A stretch of 64,000 nt of DNA, from the NCBI RefSeq assembly GCF_004339805.1, contig NZ_SLUI01000004.1, positions 124,001-188,000 on the forward strand, in the 5' to 3' direction. Position 1 is the first letter of the stretch. Each line of letters starts with the position of its first letter. The translations under genes and the position numbers were made by a program. The stretch comes from Anaerospora hongkongensis (GTDB lineage Bacteria; Bacillota; Negativicutes; Sporomusales; DSM-15969). Below the pieces are notes generated by a model. It was not told the origin of the DNA, did not search any database, and was given only the letters and a program-made list of their open reading frames with translations. Below are positions 33,216 to 42,425 of the stretch, in pieces.

Positions 33216-34625
33216 ATGCAATTGTCTGATATTGGTTTGATTGGGCTAGCCGTAATGGGCGAGAATCTTGTTCTTAATATGGCTGGCAAGGGATTTTCTG
33301 TGGCGGTTTATAATCGTACGGTAAGTAAAGTGGATGAATTTGTTACGACTAAAGGGAAGGGGCTGCCTATTGCCGGAGCTCATTCCCCGCAGCAGCTGGT
33401 CAGTATGCTGACTGCTCCCCGTAAAATTGTGCTGATGGTCAAGGCTGGTAAAGCAGTCGATGATATGATTGCCGAACTGCTTCCTTATCTGGAGCAAGGT
33501 GATATTTTAATCGATGGCGGTAATTCCTTTTTTGAAGATACCCGCCGGCGCAATCAAGAGTTAACCGCAAAGGGAATCCGCTTTATCGGTATGGGGGTTT
33601 CCGGCGGTGAAGAAGGCGCATTGAAAGGACCGAGTCTGATGCCGGGCAGCGACCGGTCTGCTTATGAAGAAACGGCCCCTATTTTTACCCGGATTGCTGC
33701 GCAGGTAGCCGATGGGCCTTGTTGTGCTTACGTTGGTCCTGACGGAGCCGGGCATTACGTAAAAATGGTTCATAATGGCATTGAATATGGTGATATGCAG
33801 CTTATCAGCGAAGCATATTATATTATGAAAACAGCCTTGCAGCTTACTGCGGATGAATTGCATGAGGTGTTTAGTGATTGGAATAAAGGGGAACTCGATT
33901 CCTACTTAATTGAAATTACCCGTGATATATTTACGCAGATTGATGAAGTGACAGGTCAGCCGCTTGTTGAGCTGATTCTCGATAAAGCCGGTCAAAAAGG
34001 AACCGGGAAATGGACTTCGCAAAGCGCCTTGGATTTAGGTGTTGCCACGCCAACTATTACGGAAGCGGTATTTGCCCGCTGCATGTCTGCTTACAAAGCA
34101 GAACGTGTTGCGGCCTCCACTATATTGGCGGGACCTGACGCAACGTTTTCCGGTGACAGGCGGGCATTTATCGAGGCAATCCGCGATGCATTGTATGCCT
34201 CGAAGATTTGCTCCTATGCTCAAGGCTTTGCCCTCTTAAAGGCTGCCAGCGAAGAGTACGGCTGGAATTTGAACTATGGTGATATGGCGCTGCTATGGCG
34301 CGGCGGTTGTATCATTAGGGCCCGTTTCCTGGATCGCATAAAAGAAGCTTTTACTGCCAATAAAGATTTGCCAAACTTAATGATTGACCCCTACTTCAGT
34401 GCCACTTTAGCCGGTGTGCAAAATAACTGGCGCCTGGTAGTTAAGACCTGCAAGGAACTCGGAATTCCTACCCCGGCCTTCAGCGCGTCCTTAGATTATT
34501 ATGACAGCTATCGGCGGGCTGTTTTACCGGCTAACCTGATACAGGCTCAGCGTGACTATTTTGGTGCTCATACCTATGAGCGCATCGATCAACCAGGAAC
34601 TTTTCACACAGAATGGGGTAAATAA
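33216..34625 (+). CDS. gnd: 6-phosphogluconate dehydrogenase, decarboxylating
   Basis: A 469-residue enzyme of the long (homodimer) class. The N-terminal NADP domain has GLIGLAVMGENLVLNMAGKGF and the NRT motif after strand 2, which favours NADP. The substrate part has GMGVSGGEEGALKGPSLMPG, catalytic KMVHNGIEYGDMQ, and the signature LILDKAGQKGTGKWT. It turns 6-phosphogluconate into ribulose-5-phosphate and CO2 in the pentose phosphate route. The ATG at 33216 follows CAAGGAGG; 13 upstream codons lack a ribosome site. Glucose-6-phosphate dehydrogenase is not adjacent. Terminators flank the gene, so it is probably monocistronic. Confidence 0.95.
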   Translation: MQLSDIGLIGLAVMGENLVLNMAGKGFSVAVYNRTVSKVDEFVTTKGKGLPIAGAHSPQQLVSMLTAPRKIVLMVKAGKAVDDMIAELLPYLEQGDILIDGGNSFFEDTRRRNQELTAKGIRFIGMGVSGGEEGALKGPSLMPGSDRSAYEETAPIFTRIAAQVADGPCCAYVGPDGAGHYVKMVHNGIEYGDMQLISEAYYIMKTALQLTADELHEVFSDWNKGELDSYLIEITRDIFTQIDEVTGQPLVELILDKAGQKGTGKWTSQSALDLGVATPTITEAVFARCMSAYKAERVAASTILAGPDATFSGDRRAFIEAIRDALYASKICSYAQGFALLKAASEEYGWNLNYGDMALLWRGGCIIRARFLDRIKEAFTANKDLPNLMIDPYFSATLAGVQNNWRLVVKTCKELGIPTPAFSASLDYYDSYRRAVLPANLIQAQRDYFGAHTYERIDQPGTFHTEWGK

Positions 34626-34643
34626 TTTCTACAACCGTTTTGG

Positions 34644-34671
34644 CGGCAGTCGTACAGACTGCCGTTTTTTT
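34644..34671 (+). terminator. Rho-independent terminator after gnd
   Basis: CGGCAGTC-GTACA-GACTGCCG, perfect 8-bp stem, followed by TTTTTTT. Confidence 0.9.
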
Positions 34672-34753
34672 ATTCTCCATCAAGGTTCTATAGGAATTCT
34701 TACCGGATATAGCGAATAGGTCTACAGCAGGCAAGCTTAAGAATTGAGGGGTC

Positions 34754-35818
34754 ATGATGAGAAAACAATATCGTTCTTTAGCTGGGCAGGCAGGGCTGCC
34801 TCCGGGAACTTTACTGCATGTTGGGAGCAAACGTTCAGAACGAACTGTAGTTTCACTGCTGCGTTATAATGAGCAAGAGGTAATAGAGCAAGACCATGTT
34901 TCGCTTGAGGCGCTGCCTGCCGCAAACCAAGATGATGTTACCTGGCTTCATGTAACCGGACTCAGCCACATCGAAGTTATTGAGCGTATCGGCCAATTGT
35001 TTGCCATTCATCCGCTGACTTTGGAGGATATTCTAAATACAAATCAGCGGCCTAAGCTGGAAGACTATGGTGATTATGTTTATATAACGCTTAAAATGAT
35101 GGTATATGAGCAGGGGCAGCAGGGTATTGCCGCCGAGAACATGAATATCGTGGTAGGTAATGGGTTTGTCGTATCCTTTCAGGAGACCAGTCAGCCGATA
35201 TTCAAACCAGTACAGGAAAGAATCAAAAGCGGCAAAAGTCGATTTCGAAAGTATGGTGCCGACTATCTTGCTTATGCTTTAGTCGATATGATTATTGACC
35301 ATTATTTTATTCTGCTGGAACAGCTGGGAGAGCGGGTAGAAGGACTGGAGGAGGAGCTGGTAACAAAGCCTGATGCCAAACTGCTGCCTGCCATTCACAA
35401 CCTCAAAATGGAATTACTTTATCTGAGGCGTTCCGTATGGCCTCTCCGAGAAGTAATTGCCCAGTTGGAGCGAGGCGATTCAGTGCTGTTTAAGGACCAT
35501 ACCCTGTTGTATATACGGGATATTTATGATCATACCGTTCAGGTCATTGAGACTGTGGAGACCTATCGCGATATGACTTCAAGCATGCTGGAAATCTACT
35601 TATCAAGCATCAGCAACAAGATGAATGAAGTAATTAAAATGCTAACGGTAATTTCCACTATATTTATGCCGCTCACATTTTTGGCCGGGCTCTATGGCAT
35701 GAATTTTAAATATATGCCTGAGTTGGAATGGCGTTATGGGTATCCGGCAGTTTTACTTCTCATGACGGTAATTGGCGTTATCATGTACCGGTATTTTAAT
35801 GGTAAGAAGTGGATCTAA
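34754..35818 (+). CDS. corA: CorA-type magnesium/cobalt channel
   Basis: A 354-residue CorA. The large cytoplasmic N-domain (1-290) has the family HPLTLEDILN and LEDYGDYVYI segments. A long stalk helix follows, then two C-terminal membrane helices. The first helix ends in the selectivity motif YGMNF near residue 315, and the protein ends in the basic RYFNGKKWI. CorA pentamers pass Mg2+ (and Co2+, Ni2+) across the cytoplasmic membrane. The ATG at 34754 follows GAGGGG. No Mg-responsive M-box leader is visible in the short upstream gap. It stands 79 bp before a DegS-type kinase gene. Confidence 0.95.
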   Translation: MMRKQYRSLAGQAGLPPGTLLHVGSKRSERTVVSLLRYNEQEVIEQDHVSLEALPAANQDDVTWLHVTGLSHIEVIERIGQLFAIHPLTLEDILNTNQRPKLEDYGDYVYITLKMMVYEQGQQGIAAENMNIVVGNGFVVSFQETSQPIFKPVQERIKSGKSRFRKYGADYLAYALVDMIIDHYFILLEQLGERVEGLEEELVTKPDAKLLPAIHNLKMELLYLRRSVWPLREVIAQLERGDSVLFKDHTLLYIRDIYDHTVQVIETVETYRDMTSSMLEIYLSSISNKMNEVIKMLTVISTIFMPLTFLAGLYGMNFKYMPELEWRYGYPAVLLLMTVIGVIMYRYFNGKKWI

Positions 35819-35897
35819 GTGCAGGTAAACGGCGCAAAACAGCGAATGAGATTACAACCTATTTATTGGCATTGATTTGCAAGCAAGGAGCAGCGTA

Positions 35898-37028
35898 GTG
35901 AATAAAACATTTGATACAAAGGCACTTGATCAGATAATTAAACAAACCATCGCTGCCGTAGAGCGGGGCAAATCGCAGATATTTGAGATATATGAAGCCG
36001 CCCGGGGCGAGATGGACAATATCGCCAAAGATGTGTATGCAATAAAACAGCAGGCAGCTGTAATTATATGTAAGGTCGATGAACTGGAGCGTAAAGAACG
36101 CCGTTCTCGGCTGCGCTTGATGGAAGTAAGCCGCAACTTCCATATCTATAGTGAGCAGGATGTAAAAACTGCTTATGAAGAAGCCAGCCAACTGCAGGTG
36201 GAACTTGCGGTGGCCCGGGAGCAGGAACAAAATATGAGGCGTCAACGCAATGATTTGGAACAGCGTTTAAAAGTACTTAAGGAAACTGTAGCCAAGGCGG
36301 AAAGTCTCGCTACTTTAGTCGGGTCAGCTCTTACCGTTATGGGAACACAGATGGAGAATGTACTTGTGCATGTTGAGTCTATGCAGCAGCGGCAGCTATT
36401 TGGCGCGAAAATTATTAAAGCACAAGAAGAGGAGCGAAAACGAGTTGCCCGTGAAATTCATGACGGCCCGGCGCAGACAATGGCTAATATTGTGTTTAGG
36501 GCAGAAGTTTGTGAAAGGCTGATAGAATCTGATTTGTCCCGTTCTAAGACGGAACTGCGGGATTTACGCGAGCAGGTGCGGTGCTGTATAAAAGAAGTAC
36601 GTAAAATTATTTTTGACCTCCGGCCAATGACACTGGATGACCTAGGCTTAGTTCCGACTATTCGCCGGACGTTAGACACCTTACGGGATCGCACAGGAAT
36701 GAATGTTGATTTGCGCGTCATTGGGGAAGAGAAACGCTTGGATTCACATGTGGAAATTAGTTTTTTCCGCATCATACAAGAAGCCTTGACGAATGTAGAG
36801 AAACATGCCAGAGCCTCATCAGTGATTGTCCGCATTGAATTTATGGATAAAACTGCCTCAGCTATTATTGAAGATAATGGAATCGGTTTTGATACCGCTG
36901 CTAATGTAGGTGGTGAAAGCTTCGGCTTAATGGGAATGTGGGAACGGATGAGCTTGCTAAATGGCGAAATCAATTTAAACTCGAAAAAAGGACAGGGAAC
37001 GAGACTTGTAGTTAAGGTTCCGCTGTAG
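35898..37028 (+). CDS. degS: DegS-type cytoplasmic sensor histidine kinase, orphan
   Basis: A 376-residue kinase with no membrane helix. The N-terminal 175 residues form a long coiled coil, like the DegS sensor domain of Bacillus. The HisKA_3 box REIHDGPAQTMANIVFRAE carries His188. HATPase boxes IIQEALTNVEKHARA, DNGIGFD and FGLMGMWERMSLLNG follow. I take the GTG at 35898, behind CAAGGAGC. In Bacillus and many relatives degS is next to the response regulator gene degU, but none is present here. A terminator closes the gene. Pairing with the NarL-type regulator encoded at 24274-24939 is possible but unsupported. The symbol is by family resemblance. Confidence 0.85.
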   Translation: MNKTFDTKALDQIIKQTIAAVERGKSQIFEIYEAARGEMDNIAKDVYAIKQQAAVIICKVDELERKERRSRLRLMEVSRNFHIYSEQDVKTAYEEASQLQVELAVAREQEQNMRRQRNDLEQRLKVLKETVAKAESLATLVGSALTVMGTQMENVLVHVESMQQRQLFGAKIIKAQEEERKRVAREIHDGPAQTMANIVFRAEVCERLIESDLSRSKTELRDLREQVRCCIKEVRKIIFDLRPMTLDDLGLVPTIRRTLDTLRDRTGMNVDLRVIGEEKRLDSHVEISFFRIIQEALTNVEKHARASSVIVRIEFMDKTASAIIEDNGIGFDTAANVGGESFGLMGMWERMSLLNGEINLNSKKGQGTRLVVKVPL

Positions 37029-37052
37029 TTTAAAGCGATGTCAGCATTGCAG

Positions 37053-37085
37053 AAATAACCGGCAACAGCCGGTTATTTTTATTTT
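37053..37085 (+). terminator. Rho-independent terminator after the DegS-type gene
   Basis: AAATAACCGGC-AACA-GCCGGTTATTT, perfect 11-bp stem, followed by TTATTTTG. Confidence 0.9.
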
Positions 37086-37195
37086 GTAGACAAAATTTCG
37101 TGCATGGCCAGCCTATGGCAGGGAATTAAAAGAAAACGGCGAATTTTGTTGATTTTGTGATGTTTACTGTAGTGAGTCGGTAAGGAGCGGTCCTA

Positions 37196-40012
37196 ATGAC
37201 GAATAAGGTAAAAAAACGGTATGAATTACAGATCATGCTTTTTCTGGTTTTGGTGAGTGGACTTATTGCACTTACCCTATGTGACATAGGCTCAAAAGAG
37301 GACCATCGTTTCTTGGACAACGGCTGGGAATATTCCTGGGGGGACCGTCCGCCGGAAACTGCAGGCAGTGATGGGCAATGGCAGCCGCTGAAGGCATTTA
37401 CAGAACCGCCCGAACGTAATGGGCAGAATTTTTTATGGCTGCGAATTGTATTGCCGTCAGAGCCGGTAAAAAATCCAATCATCCTGGCTAAATTCGTACA
37501 GCAGACTTTTGAAGTGTATTTGGATGGAAAGCTGCAATACAATTATGGAATCTTGCCCGCGCCTGCAGGCGAAAGATTCCGGCCCTGGCTGCCTTTGCAT
37601 TTTATTGGGCTGCCTGATGAAGCTGCTGGTAAAATGGTGTATTTTCGCATTTCCTCTGATGCTCCCGCCATTGGCATTAAGGGCGTGGTTGAATATGGAC
37701 CGACGCATGGCCTGTTTCGCTATAAAAATATGCTGGATTTACTAAAAATCAGCTCAGCTGCGCTACTATTTTTTTCCGGAGTGTTTGTTCTTGGCTTATA
37801 CCTATTTTCCCGGCGGGATACCATCTATTTTACTTTTGCCGGCAATGCCATACTTAGTGCTGGAGTAGTTTTCAGCAGTACCTATAATAGTTTTCTCATC
37901 TATCCTAATGCTGACTTCTGGAATTACTTTATTTTTTGCAGTGTGTTAGGGTGGAAAATATTTTGGTTTCAATTTTTCGTCTATATTGTTGAAGAACGGT
38001 ATAACCGGGCAGTGCAAATAATCTCCTGGACAATATCAGGAGTTTTCTGCCTGTTTATCCTAGCAGCCTTTGTTAATCCGCTTTGGATTGAAACTATTTT
38101 ATTATTGCATACCGTAATTAGCGTGACTTGCTTTCTGCTTATTCTGTATTTTTGCCGCAATCAAATATTTTATGGGCAAGAGGTTCAGTTTTATGCAATT
38201 GGCACAGCTGTCTGGCTTATTACCAATACACTTGATACCCTAAGTATTTTGGGAGTGATATATACACCGGCTTTTATATCCTGGGTGGGACAGTTCGCCG
38301 AGGTTGCCGGTTTAGCCAGTGTTTTACTGCTCAGATATGCGGCTATACAGAATCGAATGAATGAGTATTCTCAGGACCTTGAAGAGTTTAATCAGGACTT
38401 GGAGAACATCGTCAATGAGCGGACACTTGATTTATCCATTCAGAATGCCTGTCTGGAGCAGCTTTTTGATAATTCGCCGGATGCCATGGTTATGCTGAAT
38501 TTGAACTACCAAGTTACGAAGGCGAATTCGTCGTTTGAACTGTTATTCGGCTATAGTGAGCAAGAGGTACTTGGCAAAGAATTACGCACTTTACTGCAAA
38601 TTCCGGGTACTGTCAGCGTGGAAGAGCATATATTTGATACGAGCCGTATGGCACAAGATATACATTTGGAGACAATACGGTTTCACAAAACCGGTAATCC
38701 CATTACGGTCGCGTTAACAGCCTATCCTTTTATCACCGAAACGAATCAAGTTGGCGTTTATGCTGTTTACCGGGATATTTCCGACCGGGTTTTATCAGAG
38801 CGTATTCTCAGAGATAGCGAAAGACGCTATCGTTTATTGGCGGAAAACATGGAAGAGGGTATTTGGCTGCTAGATTTTGACCGGCATTTGCTTTATATAA
38901 GCCCATCATTAAAAAAAATCATGCGATCAAGCCTGGAAGGGTATTTGAAGAAGTTGCGGCAAGAACTGGTTAGTCCTCAGCTCGATGCTGCCATTCATGA
39001 AGTCATAAACAGTTATTACAAGGGAGAAGAAATTCAGGTTCCGGTGTTGCTGGAAGAAGAAATTGGTAACTCTGCCCACAATAGTATCTGGGTTGAAACT
39101 TCCATCACAATTGCCTATGATGATAAAAAAGAAATCCTGGGTCTCCTGGGAATTACCCGGGACATCACCAGTCGAAAACGAACAGAAAGATTGCTGGCTT
39201 ATTCGTACGAGCGGCATAGGAGAAGTCAGTTTTTTGCGGATATATCGGAAGGTGTGTTGTCTGCTGAAACTGAAATATATGCGCGGGCACGACAATTGCG
39301 TATTAATCTTCCGGCTCAATTTGCCCTGTATTTTTGTCTGGTTGAAGACTTTCAACACCCGGCAAGTATGGAACAAAGGGATGTTCTGCTGGATGAAGTT
39401 GCGAATTTTGTTAGTCAGCAATATGCGGCAGAAGCCTGGAGTATGGCCGACGGCATTGGTATATTGTTCAATTTGGAATGTATTGACGGTGGAAAAATGT
39501 CGGTGATGCAGCATGCAGCGGATTGTTTACAATTGCTGCAAGCCGAATTTGCGGGTAAGCTGTTTAGGATCGGTGTTGCTGATTATGCCGATTCGGTGCA
39601 GACGTTTTCCCGTCGGCTGCAGCATGCCCGTACTGCAGCCAGAATCGGCAGGCAGAGAAGTGCCGGCAGTATCGTTCAACATTATGAAGAATGCGGAATT
39701 TATGAGATATTTGATTATTTTTCCGGTTTGGAAGAGGCGGAAACATTCGTAGCCAGGACACTTCAACCGCTCATGGCATATGATCAGGCTAATCATACCG
39801 AGTTGGTAGATACGCTGGAGAAACTCTTATCGGGTAACAATTTGAAAGATCTTGCAGAAAGTTTATTTGTTCATTACAAAACCCTTGCATCCCGAAAGCA
39901 GCGAATTGAAAAAGTGCTGCAAGTTTCGCTGGATTCAGCGGAAGACAGGATGAGACTGGGGGCAGCACTGCAAATTAGAAAAATGCTGATGGCGAGAAAA
40001 GGCGCCCAGTAA
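37196..40012 (+). CDS. membrane-bound regulator: 7TMR-DISM, PAS-PAS, CdaR-like region, PucR-type HTH
   Basis: A 938-residue protein with an unusual domain order. Residues about 12-30 are a signal anchor. About 31-180 form an extracytoplasmic jelly-roll like the 7TMR-DISM extracellular domain (FLDNGWEYSWGDRPPE, LWLRIVLP, FEVYLDGKL). About 185-385 hold seven helices. A coiled coil lies near 390-420, PAS domains at about 425-540 and 545-665. A CdaR-type GGDEF-like region (about 670-865) ends in ARTAARIGRQRSAG. The C-terminus (about 870-930) matches the PucR/CdaR HTH (LVDTLEKLLSGNNLKDLAESLFVHYKTLASRKQRI). It probably acts as a one-component membrane-anchored transcription factor. The ATG at 37196 follows AAGGAGCGG. 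Ligand and targets are unknown. Confidence 0.82.
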   Translation: MTNKVKKRYELQIMLFLVLVSGLIALTLCDIGSKEDHRFLDNGWEYSWGDRPPETAGSDGQWQPLKAFTEPPERNGQNFLWLRIVLPSEPVKNPIILAKFVQQTFEVYLDGKLQYNYGILPAPAGERFRPWLPLHFIGLPDEAAGKMVYFRISSDAPAIGIKGVVEYGPTHGLFRYKNMLDLLKISSAALLFFSGVFVLGLYLFSRRDTIYFTFAGNAILSAGVVFSSTYNSFLIYPNADFWNYFIFCSVLGWKIFWFQFFVYIVEERYNRAVQIISWTISGVFCLFILAAFVNPLWIETILLLHTVISVTCFLLILYFCRNQIFYGQEVQFYAIGTAVWLITNTLDTLSILGVIYTPAFISWVGQFAEVAGLASVLLLRYAAIQNRMNEYSQDLEEFNQDLENIVNERTLDLSIQNACLEQLFDNSPDAMVMLNLNYQVTKANSSFELLFGYSEQEVLGKELRTLLQIPGTVSVEEHIFDTSRMAQDIHLETIRFHKTGNPITVALTAYPFITETNQVGVYAVYRDISDRVLSERILRDSERRYRLLAENMEEGIWLLDFDRHLLYISPSLKKIMRSSLEGYLKKLRQELVSPQLDAAIHEVINSYYKGEEIQVPVLLEEEIGNSAHNSIWVETSITIAYDDKKEILGLLGITRDITSRKRTERLLAYSYERHRRSQFFADISEGVLSAETEIYARARQLRINLPAQFALYFCLVEDFQHPASMEQRDVLLDEVANFVSQQYAAEAWSMADGIGILFNLECIDGGKMSVMQHAADCLQLLQAEFAGKLFRIGVADYADSVQTFSRRLQHARTAARIGRQRSAGSIVQHYEECGIYEIFDYFSGLEEAETFVARTLQPLMAYDQANHTELVDTLEKLLSGNNLKDLAESLFVHYKTLASRKQRIEKVLQVSLDSAEDRMRLGAALQIRKMLMARKGAQ

Positions 40013-40025
40013 GAACGCAAAGCAA

Positions 40026-40056
40026 AAAGGATTTGGCATAAGCCAGATCCTTTTTT
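40026..40056 (+). terminator. Rho-independent terminator after the membrane regulator gene
   Basis: AAGGAT-TGGC-ATAA-GCCA-ATCCTT with one mismatch, followed by TTTT. Confidence 0.8.
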
Positions 40057-40122
40057 GGCTTTATTGGGAATTTCGCAGTCAAACGGGCAAGCCTTGAAAA
40101 GCGGGGCTTTCTGGACTGCCTA

Positions 40123-40209
40123 TATCCCCAAGGATAACGAAACACCCTCTTTAGGGGTGCAGCATTATCCCTAGGGATAATGGTTAAGGATGAAAGATAT
40201 TGTTATAAT
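40123..40209 (+). promoter_or_regulatory. tandem palindromic operators and promoter of the cyclic-di-GMP operon
   Basis: Two copies of TATCC-N4-GGATA occur, at 40123-40136 and 40166-40179, centre to centre 43 bp (about four helical turns). The second is embedded in a perfect 20-bp palindrome, CATTATCCCTAGGGATAATG (40163-40182). An extended -10, TGTTATAAT (TATAAT 40204-40209), follows. The downstream palindrome abuts the -35 position, as expected for an activator or repressor site. Between the two lies an imperfect CACCC/GGGTG repeat. Confidence 0.65.
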
Positions 40210-40262
40210 TTGTTATTAAAAGTAAGTAAAGCAGCGAACCCATAAGAAAGGAGCGAGGATAT

Positions 40263-41189
40263 ATTACTAAAAATAATAATAAAATAAGAACTTTGACAAC
40301 ACCACTCCTTCTGAAGGAATCAGAGGCGTTCTTCTATGAGATACTCTTCAACACACACGATGCACTGATTGTTGTTGATATAAACACCCAACGAGTCGTT
40401 TACGTGAATGGAGCATGTGAAAAAATGTACGGCTACATGCAGGATGAACTGTTAGGCATGCCAATTACCCTGTTTTGTGCTGTGAATGAAGATATGTTGA
40501 CAAATTACTTTTTAAAGGTAGCCAGAACCTATCCCCGCGATTATTATTCAAAAGCCAAGCACATACATAAGAATGGCAATTTATTTGCTGTAAAAATAAT
40601 TTCTAAGATTATATTAATGAATAACAGGCGTTATGTCCTGGCGCAAGTGAAGGATATTACGCGACATCAAGAAAAGAAAATTCAACTCAAAAAGTTACTA
40701 TATAGATTAAGCTGCCGGGCTTATCGTGATTATCTTACCGGTACGTATAACCGCCATTACTTGTTTGACGTCTATTTGGGGCGAATAACTAAACTCAACA
40801 TTGGTTTGTTGCTGCTGGATATTGATGATTTTAAGCAAATCAACGATTGCTATGGACACCAAGCGGGTGATTTGGTGCTAATTGAAGTGGGGTATCTTAT
40901 TCATAGGCATATCCGGCCAGGGGACAGGGTAATTCGGTTTGGCGGCGATGAGTTTCTGATTATTCTGCCTGATCGGTCTGAGACAGAAGTAACGTTGGCC
41001 GCTCAAACAATCCGGAATTGTATTTCTAGCTGGAAGTTTTGTCATGGGGAACAGAAAATGAACTGCTCTGTCAGTATTGGGTCGGCTATTGGCAGGTTAG
41101 AGCATGCCGGGCAAATGGATGAAATGATTAAGCAGGCAGACAGTAAATTGTATAGCTGCAAGCGGGCAGGCAAATGTTCACATGAATAG
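40263..41189 (+). CDS. PAS-GGDEF diguanylate cyclase, possible AUU start
   Basis: About 308 residues. A PAS domain (about 25-140) is followed by a GGDEF domain (about 150-305). GGDEF at 227-231 is intact, and RPGD five residues before it is a proper inhibitory I-site. It should make cyclic-di-GMP from GTP and be product-inhibited. The start is uncertain. AAAGGAG at 40247-40253 is 9 nt before ATT 40263, which opens the frame. The first conventional start is TTG 40293 (298 aa), 39 nt beyond the ribosome site. I favour ATT, as with kduD. It heads a three-gene operon with an EAL-HDOD gene and an HD-GYP gene. Confidence 0.85.
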   Translation: MTKNNNKIRTLTTPLLLKESEAFFYEILFNTHDALIVVDINTQRVVYVNGACEKMYGYMQDELLGMPITLFCAVNEDMLTNYFLKVARTYPRDYYSKAKHIHKNGNLFAVKIISKIILMNNRRYVLAQVKDITRHQEKKIQLKKLLYRLSCRAYRDYLTGTYNRHYLFDVYLGRITKLNIGLLLLDIDDFKQINDCYGHQAGDLVLIEVGYLIHRHIRPGDRVIRFGGDEFLIILPDRSETEVTLAAQTIRNCISSWKFCHGEQKMNCSVSIGSAIGRLEHAGQMDEMIKQADSKLYSCKRAGKCSHE

Positions 41190-41225
41190 CCGCAAAGTAG
41201 TATGTGGATATGTGTGGTGTATTTG

Positions 41226-42410
41226 ATGAAAGTTTTCGTAGTAAGGCGGCCTGTCTTTAACAGGAATGAAAAGGTCGTTGCTTATAAACTACTCTTCCGG
41301 GCGGGACCTGCGTCAGCTTATGATGCTGCAGAAGCTGAGGAGGATGTAATTCGCATACTTGCTAAAACTAAGCAAGTATTTATTCAGTTTCCACTAGCTA
41401 TGCTGAAAATGGAAGATTTTATTACGTACCTGCCTCGGCAGACGGTGATTGTGGAAATAGCAGATGCTGCTGAAAAAGATAGTGGGATTGTGGAGATCTG
41501 CCAAAAGCTAAAGCGTCAGGGATATGCGATAGCGCTTACTGCAGGTGAATTTTTCAATAACTTATCAGAACTAAATAATCTAGTTGATGTTGTTAAAGTC
41601 AATTTTTTGGAAAATGACTGCGACGAACGGCAATGGATAGCACGGCATATGAAAAATACACAAATTAGGCTTATGGCAGAAAAAGTAGAAACACGACAGG
41701 ACTTTGCACAGGCGGCTGCTTTAGGCTACATCTATATACAAGGTGGTTTTTTCTGCGAACTTAAAGAGAGCAGTATTTTGGATTTGACGGAGAGGCGGCA
41801 GTATTTACGGATCCTGCAAGACATTTATCAGCCCGGTTTTTCTTATAAAAGAATGGAAGAGACCGTCACAGGCAATGATACCTTTTCTTCGCAGCTGCTG
41901 AAATATGCTAATCGGGCTCGGTTAGACGTTCATGCCCGTATTCATTCCATTAAACATGCTTTGATTATTCTAGGAAAAAAAGAGGTCGAAAAATGGCTAT
42001 CCATTCTTATTCTCCAGGAAATGAGCCGCAATATTACTGATGAAATTCTTCTTATCTTACTTACACGAGCAAGATTTGGTGAATTGCTGGTAGAGCAAAC
42101 GAACTTTCCGCACTATGCCCGGGATGCATTTGTTCTAGGGTTATTTTCTTTATTGGACTGCATATTACAGCTCTCGTGGGATGAGATATTGATAGAATTT
42201 CCGTTGCCATTGGACGTCAAAAATGCATTATTGGGAAGGGATAATCAAATTAGCGTATTTTATTATTTGGTGGTGTCTTATGAAAACGGGCGCTGGAACC
42301 AATTTTCGTATTATACGGAGAAGGGCCAGGTTAACGAGGCCGCGGTACATGACGTTTACTTGCAAGCTCTGCAATGGGCGGAAGAGTCTTTAACAATGTT
42401 ACACAGTTGA
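41226..42410 (+). CDS. EAL-HDOD (YuxH-type) protein, catalytically degenerate
   Basis: About 394 residues. The N-terminal EAL-like half (1-195) begins MKVFVVRRPVFNRNEKVVAYKLLFR. The position of the catalytic EAL glutamate is lysine (YKLLFR instead of YELLFR), and other metal ligands are missing, so cyclic-di-GMP hydrolysis is not expected. The HDOD half (about 200-390) has FSSQLLKYANRARLDVHARIHSIKHALIILGKKEVEKWL. Such proteins often act as signalling scaffolds. I use the ATG at 41226 by comparison with family N-termini; an ATG at 41202 would add eight residues and neither has a strong ribosome site. It sits between a cyclase gene and a phosphodiesterase gene. Confidence 0.8.
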   Translation: MKVFVVRRPVFNRNEKVVAYKLLFRAGPASAYDAAEAEEDVIRILAKTKQVFIQFPLAMLKMEDFITYLPRQTVIVEIADAAEKDSGIVEICQKLKRQGYAIALTAGEFFNNLSELNNLVDVVKVNFLENDCDERQWIARHMKNTQIRLMAEKVETRQDFAQAAALGYIYIQGGFFCELKESSILDLTERRQYLRILQDIYQPGFSYKRMEETVTGNDTFSSQLLKYANRARLDVHARIHSIKHALIILGKKEVEKWLSILILQEMSRNITDEILLILLTRARFGELLVEQTNFPHYARDAFVLGLFSLLDCILQLSWDEILIEFPLPLDVKNALLGRDNQISVFYYLVVSYENGRWNQFSYYTEKGQVNEAAVHDVYLQALQWAEESLTMLHS

Positions 42411-42425
42411 TGAGGAGGAGGACCT

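Noticed and set aside
34675..34753. M-box magnesium riboswitch before corA
   Set aside because: Less than 85 bp separates the gnd terminator from corA, too short for the M-box, and no conserved segments are seen.
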